Part shown: piece by piece, positions 8,641 through 17,306 of the stretch | Layout: the number at the start of each line of letters is the position of its first letter | Numbering within the stretch: position 1 is the first letter of the stretch | Assembly (NCBI GenBank): GCA_035632055.1 | Contig: DASQHO010000006.1 | Location: 18,180-82,179, forward strand | Reading direction: 5' to 3' | Length of the DNA stretch: 64,000 bases | Origin: REEB95 sp035632055 | GTDB lineage: Bacteria; Pseudomonadota; Alphaproteobacteria; ATCC43930; CGMCC-115725 | Program-made: the position numbers and the translations under genes | The notes under the pieces: model-generated | The model's database searches: none | Seen by the model: only the letters and a program-made list of their open reading frames with translations | Told to the model about the DNA's origin: nothing

Positions 8641-9533
8641 TCCGTCTCGCGGTTGCTGCGTTGCTCGCGGTCGTCGCAACCAACGCATTCGCCGGTAATG
8701 TGACGCTCAACGGCACCCTGACCCAGGGCGCGCTGATCCGGGGCTTCGCCGGGCCGGGCGCCCGGGTCACGCTCGATGGCAAACCCGTGCGAGTGGCGCC
8801 TGACGGACATTTCATCTTTGGCTTCGGTCGCGATGCGCCGGTGCGGGCGACGCTCGACGTCGTCTTCCACGACGGTTTGCACCTCCATCGCGTGCTCGAC
8901 ATCGTCCCGCGGCACTACGACGTGCGCCGGATCGACAATTTACCGCCAGCCGAAGTCACACCGCCGCCGGAATCGCTGGTACGCATCAAACGCGAAGCAG
9001 CTGAAGTCGACCGGGCGTTCGCGCAACAGAGCGATAGCGTCGCCTTCGAAACGCCGCTCGAATGGCCGGTGATCGGGATCATCACCAGCGTTTATGGCAG
9101 CCAGACCTTCCTCAACGGCCAGGCGCGGCAGCCGCATCTCGGCGTCGATATCGCCGCGCCCGCCGGCACGCCGATCAAGGCCGCCGCCGGAGGCGTCGTC
9201 AGCCTCGCCAAGCCCGATCTGTACTTCACCGGCGGCACCGTCATTATCGATCACGGTTACGGCCTGTCGACGCTTTATATCCATATGCGGAACATCGCCG
9301 TCCGCACCGGCGATCGTGTGACGCAGGGCCAGACCATCGGCGAACTTGGCGAAACCGGGCGGGCCACCGGTCCAAATCTCCATTGGGGCCTGGTGTGGGG
9401 CGAGGTGCGCCTCGATCCCGCCTTGGCCGCGCGACCAATGCCGCAGCCGGAAACCGTTAGTCCGGCCAGCGCCGGTGCAGCCAGAACCACTGTTCCGGCC
9501 GGCGACGAACCCATCCTTCCACCGCTGCGTTAA
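8637..9533 (+). CDS. M23 (LytM) family peptidase homologue with altered HxH motif
   Basis: A 298-residue exported protein. A signal peptide (about residues 1-19, ending NAFA-G) is followed by a beta-rich N-terminal region and a LytM domain at about residues 140-265. The zinc-site motif HLGVD is present, and so is YIHM. The final HxH motif, normally GPHLHW, reads GPNLHW: the ligand His remains but the preceding catalytic His is Asn. The protein may be a weak peptidoglycan endopeptidase or a non-catalytic activator like EnvC/NlpD. The start is GTG overlapping the xseA stop. The last 77 bases overlap the lpxL-like gene on the other strand. Confidence 0.88.
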   Translation: MIRLAVAALLAVVATNAFAGNVTLNGTLTQGALIRGFAGPGARVTLDGKPVRVAPDGHFIFGFGRDAPVRATLDVVFHDGLHLHRVLDIVPRHYDVRRIDNLPPAEVTPPPESLVRIKREAAEVDRAFAQQSDSVAFETPLEWPVIGIITSVYGSQTFLNGQARQPHLGVDIAAPAGTPIKAAAGGVVSLAKPDLYFTGGTVIIDHGYGLSTLYIHMRNIAVRTGDRVTQGQTIGELGETGRATGPNLHWGLVWGEVRLDPALAARPMPQPETVSPASAGAARTTVPAGDEPILPPLR

Positions 9534-10347
9534 CCGCCGTCATCAACTGCTGGACGTCGGCCTGGCTATCGCCGGTTCGCGGCAGCGTGATCGGCGGATC
9601 GGCGACGAAATGGAACGTAGCGCCGCGCACCCGCTCGACGCGGCAAGGCAGCACGACGCAGTCGTAACGCAACGCCAGGCGCGCCAGCGCCGGCGCGGTC
9701 ATTGCGTCGCGGCCGAAGAATGGCACGGCGATGCCGTCGTTCATCTTCTGATCGACTAGCATGCAGATGTGTTTGCCCTCGGCGAGCGCGCCGATGGCGC
9801 GCCGCGCGGCGACGCTGCCTTTGGGAACCAGTTCGCTGCCGACGACACCGCGCGCTTCGTTGATGAGCGCGTCGACGAACGGATTGTTGACGGCGCGGTA
9901 GATTTCGATCACGTCGAGGCCGGCCTGTGTCGCCGCCAGGGTCGCGATCTCCCAATTGCCGAAATGCGCCGAAAAGAAGATGAAGCGAGTCTTCGGTCCG
10001 CGCGCATCGACGATCTCGCGGAAGCCTTCGACCGTCACGCGACCGCCCGGCTCGTAGAGTTTGAATTTGCCGAGATGCGGATATTCGGCGACCACACGGC
10101 CAAGATTGTCCCACATGTCGCGCACGATGCGGTCGATGTCGGCCTCGGAGAGGCCGGGAAACGCCCACCGCAGGTTGAGCCGCGCCCGCTTGCTGATGCC
10201 AAGCAACGGCCCGAAACTGCGCGCCAGCCAGCCGCCTAGCGCCGATGCCGCATCGAGCGGCAACAGGCGGAAGAAGCCGACGGCGAGCCGCGCGAACAGA
10301 CCCTCGGTCCAATCACGCACCCGCTTGGCGCCGTTGCGTTCAGCCAT
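9457..10347 (-). CDS. Lipid A biosynthesis lauroyl-type acyltransferase (LpxL/HtrB family)
   Basis: Inner-membrane acyltransferase of 296 residues, probably adding a secondary acyl chain to lipid A. The N-terminal hydrophobic/amphipathic region is followed by the catalytic HX4E motif (FSAHFGNWEIATLAA, near residue 125) and the family's DQKMNDGIAVPFFG and C-terminal EQWFWLHRRW segments. It is the last gene of the msbA-DUF374-waaA-lpxK-lpxL run. Its start overlaps the lpxK stop by 8 bases. The last 77 bases overlap the M23 gene, yet the conserved WFWLHRRW end lies inside this overlap, so both reading frames look real. Confidence 0.92.
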   Translation of the reverse strand: MAERNGAKRVRDWTEGLFARLAVGFFRLLPLDAASALGGWLARSFGPLLGISKRARLNLRWAFPGLSEADIDRIVRDMWDNLGRVVAEYPHLGKFKLYEPGGRVTVEGFREIVDARGPKTRFIFFSAHFGNWEIATLAATQAGLDVIEIYRAVNNPFVDALINEARGVVGSELVPKGSVAARRAIGALAEGKHICMLVDQKMNDGIAVPFFGRDAMTAPALARLALRYDCVVLPCRVERVRGATFHFVADPPITLPRTGDSQADVQQLMTAVNAAVEGWVRRRPEQWFWLHRRWPD

Positions 10348-11320
10348 GCGTGGCCCGCTTGAGCGTGCGGTCGAGCAGGCCGTCGAGCGCGGTTTCGTCC
10401 TGCCACCCGATGGTCAGCGGCAGGTACTGGATGCGCGTTCGCCACGCTGACGCGAGACGCACCCAATCTTTTTCGGTGGTGATGAGAGTCGCGTGTGTCT
10501 GCTGCGCCAAATCGGCCAGGGCCGCCAGCTCGCGCTCGGTATAAAGGTGATGGTCAGGAAAACCGCGTGCGGCCACGACTCGTGCGCCGCTGCGGGCAAA
10601 ATGGTCGAAGAATTTCTGGGGCCGGCCGATGCCGGCGAAGGCCACCAGCGCTTTGCCCGCGAGGTTCGCGGTCGCCGGCCGCGGCTCAGCCTGCAGCACA
10701 GGGATCGCGCCCAACCACGCCGAGGCGCCGGTCTGGTCGGCGCCGAGCATCACCACCGCGTCGGCACGTGCTAGGCCGTGCGCGATCGTCTCGCGCAACG
10801 GCCCCGCTGGCATGACGCGCCGATTGCCGAAGCCATAGCCGCCATCGAGGACAACCAGCGACAGGTCTTTGGCGAGCGTCGGATTCTGCAACCCGTCGTC
10901 CATCACGATCGCCTGGGCGCCAGTAGCAACAGAGGCGCGAGCGCCGGCCGCACGATCGCGCGCTACCCATGTCGGCGCGCCGCGCGACAGCATCAACGGC
11001 TCGTCGCCGACCGCCGCTGCATCGTGGCGCTCGGAATCGACGCGCACCGGGCCGGTCAAAGTGCCGCCGTAACCTCGGCTCAGGATGTGGACTGCAACGC
11101 CGCGCGCAGTGAGGCGGCGCGACAGGTCGGCGACAATCGGCGTCTTGCCAGCGCCGCCCGCCACCAGATTGCCGATGCAAATCACCGGCACTGGCGCGCG
11201 GTAGGCGTGGGCAAAGGTACGCCGCACCACGCCAACCGAATCATAGAGGCATCCGAGCGGCGCCAGCAGCAGCGACAGCGCGCCGCGCCGTGCCCAGAAT
11301 TCAGGTGCGCTTGGCGGCAT
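10340..11320 (-). CDS. lpxK: Tetraacyldisaccharide 4'-kinase LpxK
   Basis: Phosphorylates the 4' position of the lipid A precursor at the inner membrane. The Walker A motif VAGGAGKTPIVADL follows the signature VPVICIGNL. Later motifs include LSRGYGG, GDEPLMLS, VMDDGLQNP and DHHLYTERE. I take the ATG at 11320 (MPPSAPEFW), matching the family's APEFW N-terminus; a TTG at 11338 would add six residues. It overlaps the end of waaA, and the lpxL-like gene follows, so this is a lipid A/Kdo operon. Confidence 0.95.
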   Translation of the reverse strand: MPPSAPEFWARRGALSLLLAPLGCLYDSVGVVRRTFAHAYRAPVPVICIGNLVAGGAGKTPIVADLSRRLTARGVAVHILSRGYGGTLTGPVRVDSERHDAAAVGDEPLMLSRGAPTWVARDRAAGARASVATGAQAIVMDDGLQNPTLAKDLSLVVLDGGYGFGNRRVMPAGPLRETIAHGLARADAVVMLGADQTGASAWLGAIPVLQAEPRPATANLAGKALVAFAGIGRPQKFFDHFARSGARVVAARGFPDHHLYTERELAALADLAQQTHATLITTEKDWVRLASAWRTRIQYLPLTIGWQDETALDGLLDRTLKRATHG

Positions 11321-12599
11321 GAGGCGATAGTCGGTCAAGCCAGGGCGCGATGCGCTTCATCACAGCGTCGAGCACGGCCCGATTGTCGGCGGCGATGCCG
11401 GCGGCCGCGGCGGCGCGCGCGGCGCGCTCGACCGGATCGTCGATCAATCGGCCGACCGCTTCGGCCAGCGCCTCGCCATCGCGCACTTCGATCGAGGCGC
11501 CCGCAGCGGCGAGCGCCTCGGCCGCGCCGGCTGTGTTGCTCATGTCGGGACCGTGCAGGATCGCGCAGTCGAGCAGCGCCGCTTCGATCGGATTGTGGCC
11601 ACCTTTGGGCGCGAGCGAGCCGCCGATGAAAGCAATGCCGGCAAGCCGATAGAAGAGACCGAGCTCGCCGAGCGTATCGGCGAGATAGACATCGGCGCTA
11701 CGGTCGATCCGTTCGTCGCGTGAGCGGCGAACCACCCGCAAGCCCTGCCCCTCGAGCAACTGGACGATCTCGGCGCCGCGCGCCGGGTGGCGCGGCGCGA
11801 TGATGGTCAGGAGGTTAGGATGTGTCGCGCGCAGCCGGCGATGGACCAATGCTGCCGCCTCTTCTTCGCCGGGATGGGTCGAGGCCGCCAGCCAGATCGT
11901 GCGGCCGGCAAGCGCTGCGGCTAGACGCGCGAGTTCGCCTTGGTCGACCGGCAGCGGCGCGGCTGCTGCCTTGAGGTTGCCGACTGAAGTCGCACCGGCA
12001 GCGCCCAGCTGCTTCAGCCGCGTCGCTTGAGCGTCGTCCTGCGCCAGGCAGAGATCGAAGCTCGCCAGCAATGGCGTAATCATGCCCGGCAGACGCTGCC
12101 AGCCGCGGAACGATTTGGCGGACATGCGGCCGTTGAGTAGCAGCAACGGCACGCCGAAGCGATTGGTTTCGGCGATCAGGTTGGGCCACAACTCGGATTC
12201 GACCCACAGCGCCAAATCCGGCCGCCAGTGCTCAAGAAAGCGCCGCACATAGGCGCAGCGGTCGACGGGTACGTATTGGTGCCAGGCACGATCGCCGGGC
12301 AGGCGGTTGGCGAGCAGGCGTGCCGACGTTACCGTACCGGTGGTGACCAGGACCGAAAGATGTGGACGTTCGACGAGGAGGCGGTCGATCAGCGACAGCA
12401 TCGATACCGCCTCGCCGATACTGGCGGCGTGGACCCAAACCAGCGGTCCGGCCGGCCGCGGCCGCGAGGCTATGCCCTGACGCTCGGCGAAGCGCTCGGG
12501 GTCTTCCTTGCCGCGCGACATGCGTCGCGCGAGATAAAGCGCGATCAGCGGCCCGAGCGCCGAGGTGCCGCCGCGATAGAGCGAGAGCAGCCGGCTCAT
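11301..12599 (-). CDS. waaA: 3-deoxy-D-manno-octulosonic acid transferase WaaA (KdtA)
   Basis: Inner-membrane GT30 glycosyltransferase that adds Kdo to lipid IVA. The 432-residue protein carries VWVHAASIGE (N-terminal domain with the catalytic Glu), the acceptor-side segment LWVESELWPNLI and LNGRMS. Its C-terminal nucleotide-sugar segment is AFIGGSLAPKGGHNPIEAA. The ATG overlaps the stop of the DUF374 gene (ATGA), and the 3' end overlaps lpxK, consistent with coupled translation through the lipid A operon. Confidence 0.97.
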   Translation of the reverse strand: MSRLLSLYRGGTSALGPLIALYLARRMSRGKEDPERFAERQGIASRPRPAGPLVWVHAASIGEAVSMLSLIDRLLVERPHLSVLVTTGTVTSARLLANRLPGDRAWHQYVPVDRCAYVRRFLEHWRPDLALWVESELWPNLIAETNRFGVPLLLLNGRMSAKSFRGWQRLPGMITPLLASFDLCLAQDDAQATRLKQLGAAGATSVGNLKAAAAPLPVDQGELARLAAALAGRTIWLAASTHPGEEEAAALVHRRLRATHPNLLTIIAPRHPARGAEIVQLLEGQGLRVVRRSRDERIDRSADVYLADTLGELGLFYRLAGIAFIGGSLAPKGGHNPIEAALLDCAILHGPDMSNTAGAAEALAAAGASIEVRDGEALAEAVGRLIDDPVERAARAAAAAGIAADNRAVLDAVMKRIAPWLDRLSPHAAKRT

Positions 12600-13339
12600 C
12601 CGCGACCGTTCTGGCGTTGCATCTGGCGCAACGCCTGACGCGACTTGGTACCGGGCGCGACGCGCTCGCGGCCGACGCGGCGATCGGCCTCTTCGGTGAT
12701 CGCGTTGAGACGCTGTTCGATGCGCGCGCGATAGCGCTCGACGCCGGCATCGTCGAGCTCGGCAGGCACCTCGATCGGCTCATCCCAGATGAACGCGCCG
12801 TACGAAAACGGCAGCGGCAGATGAAAGCGGTCCCAGGTGTTGAGAATGAGCCGCCGGCTTGTCGCGTAGGCCAGTGGCACGACGCTGGTGCCCGTTAGGC
12901 GCGCGACTGCGACGATACCTGACGAAGCGTGCATCGCCGGACCGTCGGGTCCGTCGGGCGTGATGCCGACGCATTCGCCTGCCTTCAAGAAGCGCACCAT
13001 ATTGCGCAGCGCCGCCGAGCCGCCGGCGGTTGTCGAACCGGCGATTGAATCGATTCCGAAGTGACGCACCGCGTCGGCGATGATGCGTCCGTCACGGTGA
13101 CCGGAAATCAGCATGTGGATCGGCACCTGCCGCTGCCAAGCGCACGGCATCATCAGCAGGCGACCGTGCCAGAAGGCCAGGATGAACGGCCGGTTGGCGG
13201 TATGCAGTGCTGCCGGAATCGAGCCGCCTTCGACTGTCCACGCGCCGGTCGCATGCACCAACCGGATATAAAGCGAAACCAGCCAGCACAGGAAGCGCCG
13301 CACATCGTCCCGGCGCAGGACACGCTTCGCCCAGTCCAT
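12596..13339 (-). CDS. DUF374 lysophospholipid acyltransferase-family protein
   Basis: A 247-residue membrane-associated protein of the DUF374 family, often found beside waaA and msbA. Visible landmarks are the acyltransferase-like block FILAFWHGRLLMMP, ISGHRDGRIIADAVRHFG, GSTTAGGSAALR and the TPDGPDGPAM segment. The function is unproven in the family; position in the lipid A operon suggests an acyl-transfer or lipid-handling step in outer-membrane biogenesis. The start is 3 bases after msbA, and the stop overlaps waaA. Confidence 0.88.
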   Translation of the reverse strand: MDWAKRVLRRDDVRRFLCWLVSLYIRLVHATGAWTVEGGSIPAALHTANRPFILAFWHGRLLMMPCAWQRQVPIHMLISGHRDGRIIADAVRHFGIDSIAGSTTAGGSAALRNMVRFLKAGECVGITPDGPDGPAMHASSGIVAVARLTGTSVVPLAYATSRRLILNTWDRFHLPLPFSYGAFIWDEPIEVPAELDDAGVERYRARIEQRLNAITEEADRRVGRERVAPGTKSRQALRQMQRQNGRG

Positions 13340-13342
13340 GCG

Positions 13343-15160
13343 CTATGACGCCCGGATCGCGCGCGGCGAGGACTCGTCCGCCGCCTGACCGGCAAATTGC
13401 AGCGCATAGAGACGCGCGTAGACGCCCTGCTGGCGCAGAAGCTCGGCATGCGTGCCGCGCTCAGCGACGCGGCCGGCGTCGATCACATAGATCAGGTCGG
13501 CACCGGTCACCGTCGACAGGCGGTGCGCGATCACCACCGTCGTCCGGCCCTGCATCAGCGCATCGAGCGCCGCTTGGACGTGACGCTCGGATTCGGTGTC
13601 GAGAGATGATGTAGCCTCATCCAGCAAAAGGATCGGCGCATCTTTTAGCATGGCGCGGGCGATGGCGATGCGTTGGCGCTGACCGCCTGACAGTTTGACG
13701 CCATGCTCTCCGACCATGGTGTCGTATCCCTGCGGCAGCCGGCGAATGAATTCGTCGGCTGCGGCAGCCTTGGCGGCGGCAACAATCTCGGCATCGGCGG
13801 CGCCCAAGCGGCCGTACGCGATGTTGGCCTTGATGGTGTCGTCGAACAGCGTGATCTCCTGGCTGACCAGCGCGATCGCGCCCCGCAGACTCGCCAGAGT
13901 GATGTCACGCAACGGCTGGCCGTCGATGGTGATGTTGCCGGACGTCGTGTCATAGAAGCGCGGAACCAGATTCAAGATCGTCGATTTGCCGGCGCCGGAC
14001 GAGCCGACCAGCGCGACCCGCTTGCCCGCCGGCACGGTCAGCGAAACACCGCCCAGCGCATTGGCGCCGTTGGCGTAGCTGAACTGCACATCGCGGAATC
14101 GGATTTCGCCGCCCTTGATCGCCAGCGGTCGCGCGTTCGGCGCATCCTGGATCGCGGGCTCGGAATCCAGAATGCCGAAGATGCGTTGCGCAGCCGCCAT
14201 GCCTTCCTGAAGGCTGGCATTGATGCCGGCCAGTGTCTTGAGCGGCTGATACGCGAGCAGCAGCGCGGTGATGAACGAGAAGAACGTGCCGGGCGTGCGC
14301 GCGCCGATCAGAACCTGGTGGCCGCCATAGAGAATGACCAGCGCCACGGCAACACCGCCGAGTGTCTCCATCAGCGGCGAAGCGATGGCACGGATGCGCG
14401 CTGCGCGGTTCACCAGCTTGACGATGTTGTGGATCATCTGGCGGACGCGCGAAATCTCGTACGCTTCCATGCCGTAGGCCTTGACGTGTCGCGCGCCCTG
14501 GAACGTCTGGTTGAGCAACGTCATGAATAGGCCGACCTCGGCCTGGGTGTTGGCCGATACGCGCCGCATGCGCCGCCCGATGCTGATCAATGGCCGGAAG
14601 GCGACTGGAAACACCACCACCGCGACTAATGCCAAACGCCAATCCTGATAGAACATCAGTGCGCCAAGGAACACGGCAGTCACGGCGTTCTTTCCGATAT
14701 TGGCGAGAATGTCAGTCGCTGCCGCACGCAGCATGACGGCATCGGTGGTGAAGCGTGAAATCAGCGTGCCGGTCGGGTTGGCGTGGAAGAAAGCAAGATC
14801 GGTGCGCATGATGCGCGCGAACAGCGCTGCCTGGACGTCGCCGATGACGCGCTGGCCGACATTCGTCATGAGCACGGTCTGGCCGTAATTGGCGAAGCCC
14901 TTGAGGAACGCAAGCACGACCACAGCCGCCGGAATCACGAACAGCAGTTTGGCGTCGTGCGCGACGAAAACGCGGTCGAGCATCGGTTGCATCAACCAAG
15001 CGTTGGTGGCGGTGGCGCCCGCCATGATGCCCATGCAGACCAGTGCGATCGCTAAGCGGCCGAAATAGGGGCGCACGAATTCTCGGATCAGCCGGCGTAG
15101 CAGCGGCAAGGTGGCCGACCGCTCCCTCGCGGTGTCGCGCGGCGTAGCATCGTTGCTCAA
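13343..15160 (-). CDS. MsbA-like lipid A/phospholipid ABC exporter
   Basis: A 605-residue half-transporter with six transmembrane segments (residues about 30-320) fused to an ATPase domain. Walker A is GSSGAGKST, the signature is LSGGQRQRIAIARAML, Walker B is ILLLDEATSSLD and the H-loop is IAHRLST. Location at the head of DUF374-waaA-lpxK-lpxL points to MsbA-type lipid A flipping. The start appears to be TTG with AGAGGA upstream. A symmetrical AAACCC-G-GGGTTT element lies about 20 bases upstream. Substrate is inferred from context. Confidence 0.9.
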   Translation of the reverse strand: MSNDATPRDTARERSATLPLLRRLIREFVRPYFGRLAIALVCMGIMAGATATNAWLMQPMLDRVFVAHDAKLLFVIPAAVVVLAFLKGFANYGQTVLMTNVGQRVIGDVQAALFARIMRTDLAFFHANPTGTLISRFTTDAVMLRAAATDILANIGKNAVTAVFLGALMFYQDWRLALVAVVVFPVAFRPLISIGRRMRRVSANTQAEVGLFMTLLNQTFQGARHVKAYGMEAYEISRVRQMIHNIVKLVNRAARIRAIASPLMETLGGVAVALVILYGGHQVLIGARTPGTFFSFITALLLAYQPLKTLAGINASLQEGMAAAQRIFGILDSEPAIQDAPNARPLAIKGGEIRFRDVQFSYANGANALGGVSLTVPAGKRVALVGSSGAGKSTILNLVPRFYDTTSGNITIDGQPLRDITLASLRGAIALVSQEITLFDDTIKANIAYGRLGAADAEIVAAAKAAAADEFIRRLPQGYDTMVGEHGVKLSGGQRQRIAIARAMLKDAPILLLDEATSSLDTESERHVQAALDALMQGRTTVVIAHRLSTVTGADLIYVIDAGRVAERGTHAELLRQQGVYARLYALQFAGQAADESSPRAIRAS

Positions 15161-15177
15161 GCGACCGGAATCCTCTG

Positions 15178-15193
15178 TAAAACCCGGGGTTTA
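15178..15193. promoter_or_regulatory. Short palindrome upstream of msbA
   Basis: Bases 15180-15192 read AAACCC-G-GGGTTT, a perfect 6+1+6 inverted repeat inside the 115-base gap between pmbA and msbA (both minus strand). The arms are too close for a stable hairpin and no T-run follows, so an operator for the lipid A operon is more likely than a terminator. The regulator is unknown. Confidence 0.3.
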
Positions 15194-15275
15194 GAGCGCA
15201 ATCATAGCATGGCGCGCGGTGCCGGTTGCACTGTTAACGGAAGCGGCGCGGCCCTGGCAAGGACGAAGCTGCGAG

Positions 15276-16619
15276 TCAGGCGCCGGCCACCGTCATGCCG
15301 TCGATCCGCACTGTTGGCGCGTCGATGCCGGCGCGGAACTCGAGGTCGCTCGCCGGCGTGAGATTGCGGAACATGTCTTTGAGATTGCCGGCGACGGTGA
15401 CCTCGCTGACCGGAAAGGCAAGATCGCCGTTCTCGATCCAGAAGCCGGCAGCGCCACGGCTGTAGTCACCGGTGACGCCATTGACCCCCATGCCCATGAG
15501 CTCGGTGACATAGAAGCCACTGGCGACTTCGCCGATCAATTCCTGCGCAGTCAGCACGCCGGGCGCGAGATAGAAATTGGTCGGAGCCGGTCCCGGCGGG
15601 CCGGAAGTGCCGCGCCGTGCGTGGCCGGTTGTCGAAAGCTTGAGCTGGCGCGCCGAAGCGAGGTCGAGCAACCACGTCTGCAACTCGCCGTCGGCGACGA
15701 TGTCGCGTTTCGTCGTGGCGATGCCTTCGCCGTCGAACGGCGCCGAACGGCGACCGCGTTGCAAATGCGGATCGTCGACGATGGTGATGCCGCGCGGAAA
15801 CACTGCCTGGCCCATCCGGTCCTTGAGGAACGATGTGCCGCGCGCGATCGACGGTCCGCTGATCGCGCCGCCGAGATGCCGCAGCAGCGACGAGGACACG
15901 CGCGGATCGAACACCACCGGCACTTTTGCGGTCGGCATCTTACGTGCTCCAAGGCGGCGCACGGCACGCTCGCCGGCCTTGCGGCCGATTGCCGCCGGAT
16001 CCTTCAAGTCAGCGCCGAATACGGCCGAGTCCCAATCGTCGTCGCGCTCCATCGCCGTGCCGTTGCCGGCGAGTACCGCAACCGCGACGGCGTGGCCGGT
16101 GGTCGAATAGCCGCCGGCGAAACCGTTTGAGGCGACGAGCGCCACGCGATTACGCGACCAGCCGGCTTGCGCACCTTCGGAATTGCTCACGCCTTTGACC
16201 GCGAGCGCCGCGTCCTCGGCGGCGCCGGCGCGTTCAGCCAGCACCGCGGGTGCCGGCTCGACCGGATCGGCCAGATCGAGATCGGGAATCTGCTTTGCCA
16301 GTGCCGCCGGATCGGCGAGGCCACAATAGGGGTCTTCCGGCACGCTGCGCGCCATCGCCAAGGCGCGGCCGACCAGCTCGTCGCCATGATCGGCGTCGCG
16401 GTCGTTGGACGAGACAATTGCCTGGCGCTTGCCGACGATGACGCGCAGGCCGAGGTCGAAACTCTCGGCGCGTTCGAGCTTCTCGAGCTTGCCGAGGCGC
16501 TGGGCGTGCGACAGCGCGGTGCTTTCGATCAGGACGGCGTCGGCTTGATCAGCGCCGTCCTCGCGCGCGCGGCTGACAAGGTCACCCAGCAGCGCGATCG
16601 GGTCGTGGGATTTGAGCAT
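15276..16619 (-). CDS. pmbA: TldE/PmbA metalloprotease partner protein
   Basis: A 447-residue protein of the TldD/PmbA family, which acts as a TldD-TldE heterodimer to degrade unstructured peptides and, in some hosts, to mature or process peptides such as microcin B17 and the CcdA antitoxin. The characteristic segments are FDLGLRVIVGKRQAIVSSND, VVFDPRVSSSLLRHLGGAISG, and GVNGVTGDYSRGAAGFWIENG near the C-terminus. As expected for the TldE half, there is no HExxxH zinc motif. The partner tldD lies about 6 kb away (22316-23749), not adjacent. The gene sits between a methyltransferase and msbA. Confidence 0.93.
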   Translation of the reverse strand: MLKSHDPIALLGDLVSRAREDGADQADAVLIESTALSHAQRLGKLEKLERAESFDLGLRVIVGKRQAIVSSNDRDADHGDELVGRALAMARSVPEDPYCGLADPAALAKQIPDLDLADPVEPAPAVLAERAGAAEDAALAVKGVSNSEGAQAGWSRNRVALVASNGFAGGYSTTGHAVAVAVLAGNGTAMERDDDWDSAVFGADLKDPAAIGRKAGERAVRRLGARKMPTAKVPVVFDPRVSSSLLRHLGGAISGPSIARGTSFLKDRMGQAVFPRGITIVDDPHLQRGRRSAPFDGEGIATTKRDIVADGELQTWLLDLASARQLKLSTTGHARRGTSGPPGPAPTNFYLAPGVLTAQELIGEVASGFYVTELMGMGVNGVTGDYSRGAAGFWIENGDLAFPVSEVTVAGNLKDMFRNLTPASDLEFRAGIDAPTVRIDGMTVAGA

Positions 16620-16664
16620 GCGGCATCATATGGGGTCGCACACCCGCTTTGCCAGCGCGACGGC

Positions 16665-17306
16665 TCAGCAAACAAGCCGCCACACTGTGGTCTCGCGCGC
16701 CTCGCGGTCTTCGAGGTCGAGTGGCGTTGGCACCCAATAACGCGCCAGCGCCTGCAATCCGTCGGTCGGTAGGTAGGCGCGGCCGGGATCGCCGAGCAGG
16801 ACCAGCGCGCCGCCACTTGCTCGCGCGGTTAGCCAGGTGACCAGCCGCTCGGCCAGCGGCCGCTCGTAGCACATGTCGCCGGCCACGATCGCATCCCAGG
16901 TTCCGCCGCCGGCGAGCACATCACCGCTTTCGATCGCGATTTCGACATCGTTGAGCGCGGCGTTGAGCGCGAGAGCCGCGATCGCAAAGCGATCGGGCTC
17001 GGCCGCCGTGACATTGGCGCCGACCTTCGCGGCAGCGATGGCAACGATTCCGCTGCCGGCACCGAAATCGAGGACGTGGTGGCCAGTCACCAGATGCGGA
17101 TGATCGAGCAAGTGTCGCGCGAGCGCCTGGCCGCCGGCCCAGGCGAAAGCCCAGTAAGGCGGTGGCAGCTGTGTCCGCTGCAACGTCGCTTCGGTTGCCT
17201 GCCACAGCGGCGTGACTTCGGTGGCGAGATGCAGCCGGATTTCCGGGACGAGCGGCGGCGACGTGACCGCCGTATGATCGCGAACGAAATCGCGCTCAGA
17301 CGACAT
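16665..17306 (-). CDS. Class I SAM-dependent methyltransferase (ETFB-lysine/nicotinamide N-methylase-like)
   Basis: A 213-residue Rossmann methyltransferase. SAM motif I is HVLDFGAGSGIVAIAAA, followed by the acidic AAEPD loop and DAIVAGDMCYE. An N-terminal PPYWAFAWAGGQALARHLL segment is typical of the ETFBKMT/METTL20-like group. I chose the ATG at 17306 (MSSERDFVRDHT), which overlaps the end of ubiA by 11 bases; the open frame further upstream lies inside ubiA and is not coding. Alphaproteobacterial relatives methylate lysines of electron-transfer flavoprotein beta, but the substrate here is not proven. Confidence 0.82.
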   Translation of the reverse strand: MSSERDFVRDHTAVTSPPLVPEIRLHLATEVTPLWQATEATLQRTQLPPPYWAFAWAGGQALARHLLDHPHLVTGHHVLDFGAGSGIVAIAAAKVGANVTAAEPDRFAIAALALNAALNDVEIAIESGDVLAGGGTWDAIVAGDMCYERPLAERLVTWLTARASGGALVLLGDPGRAYLPTDGLQALARYWVPTPLDLEDREARETTVWRLVC

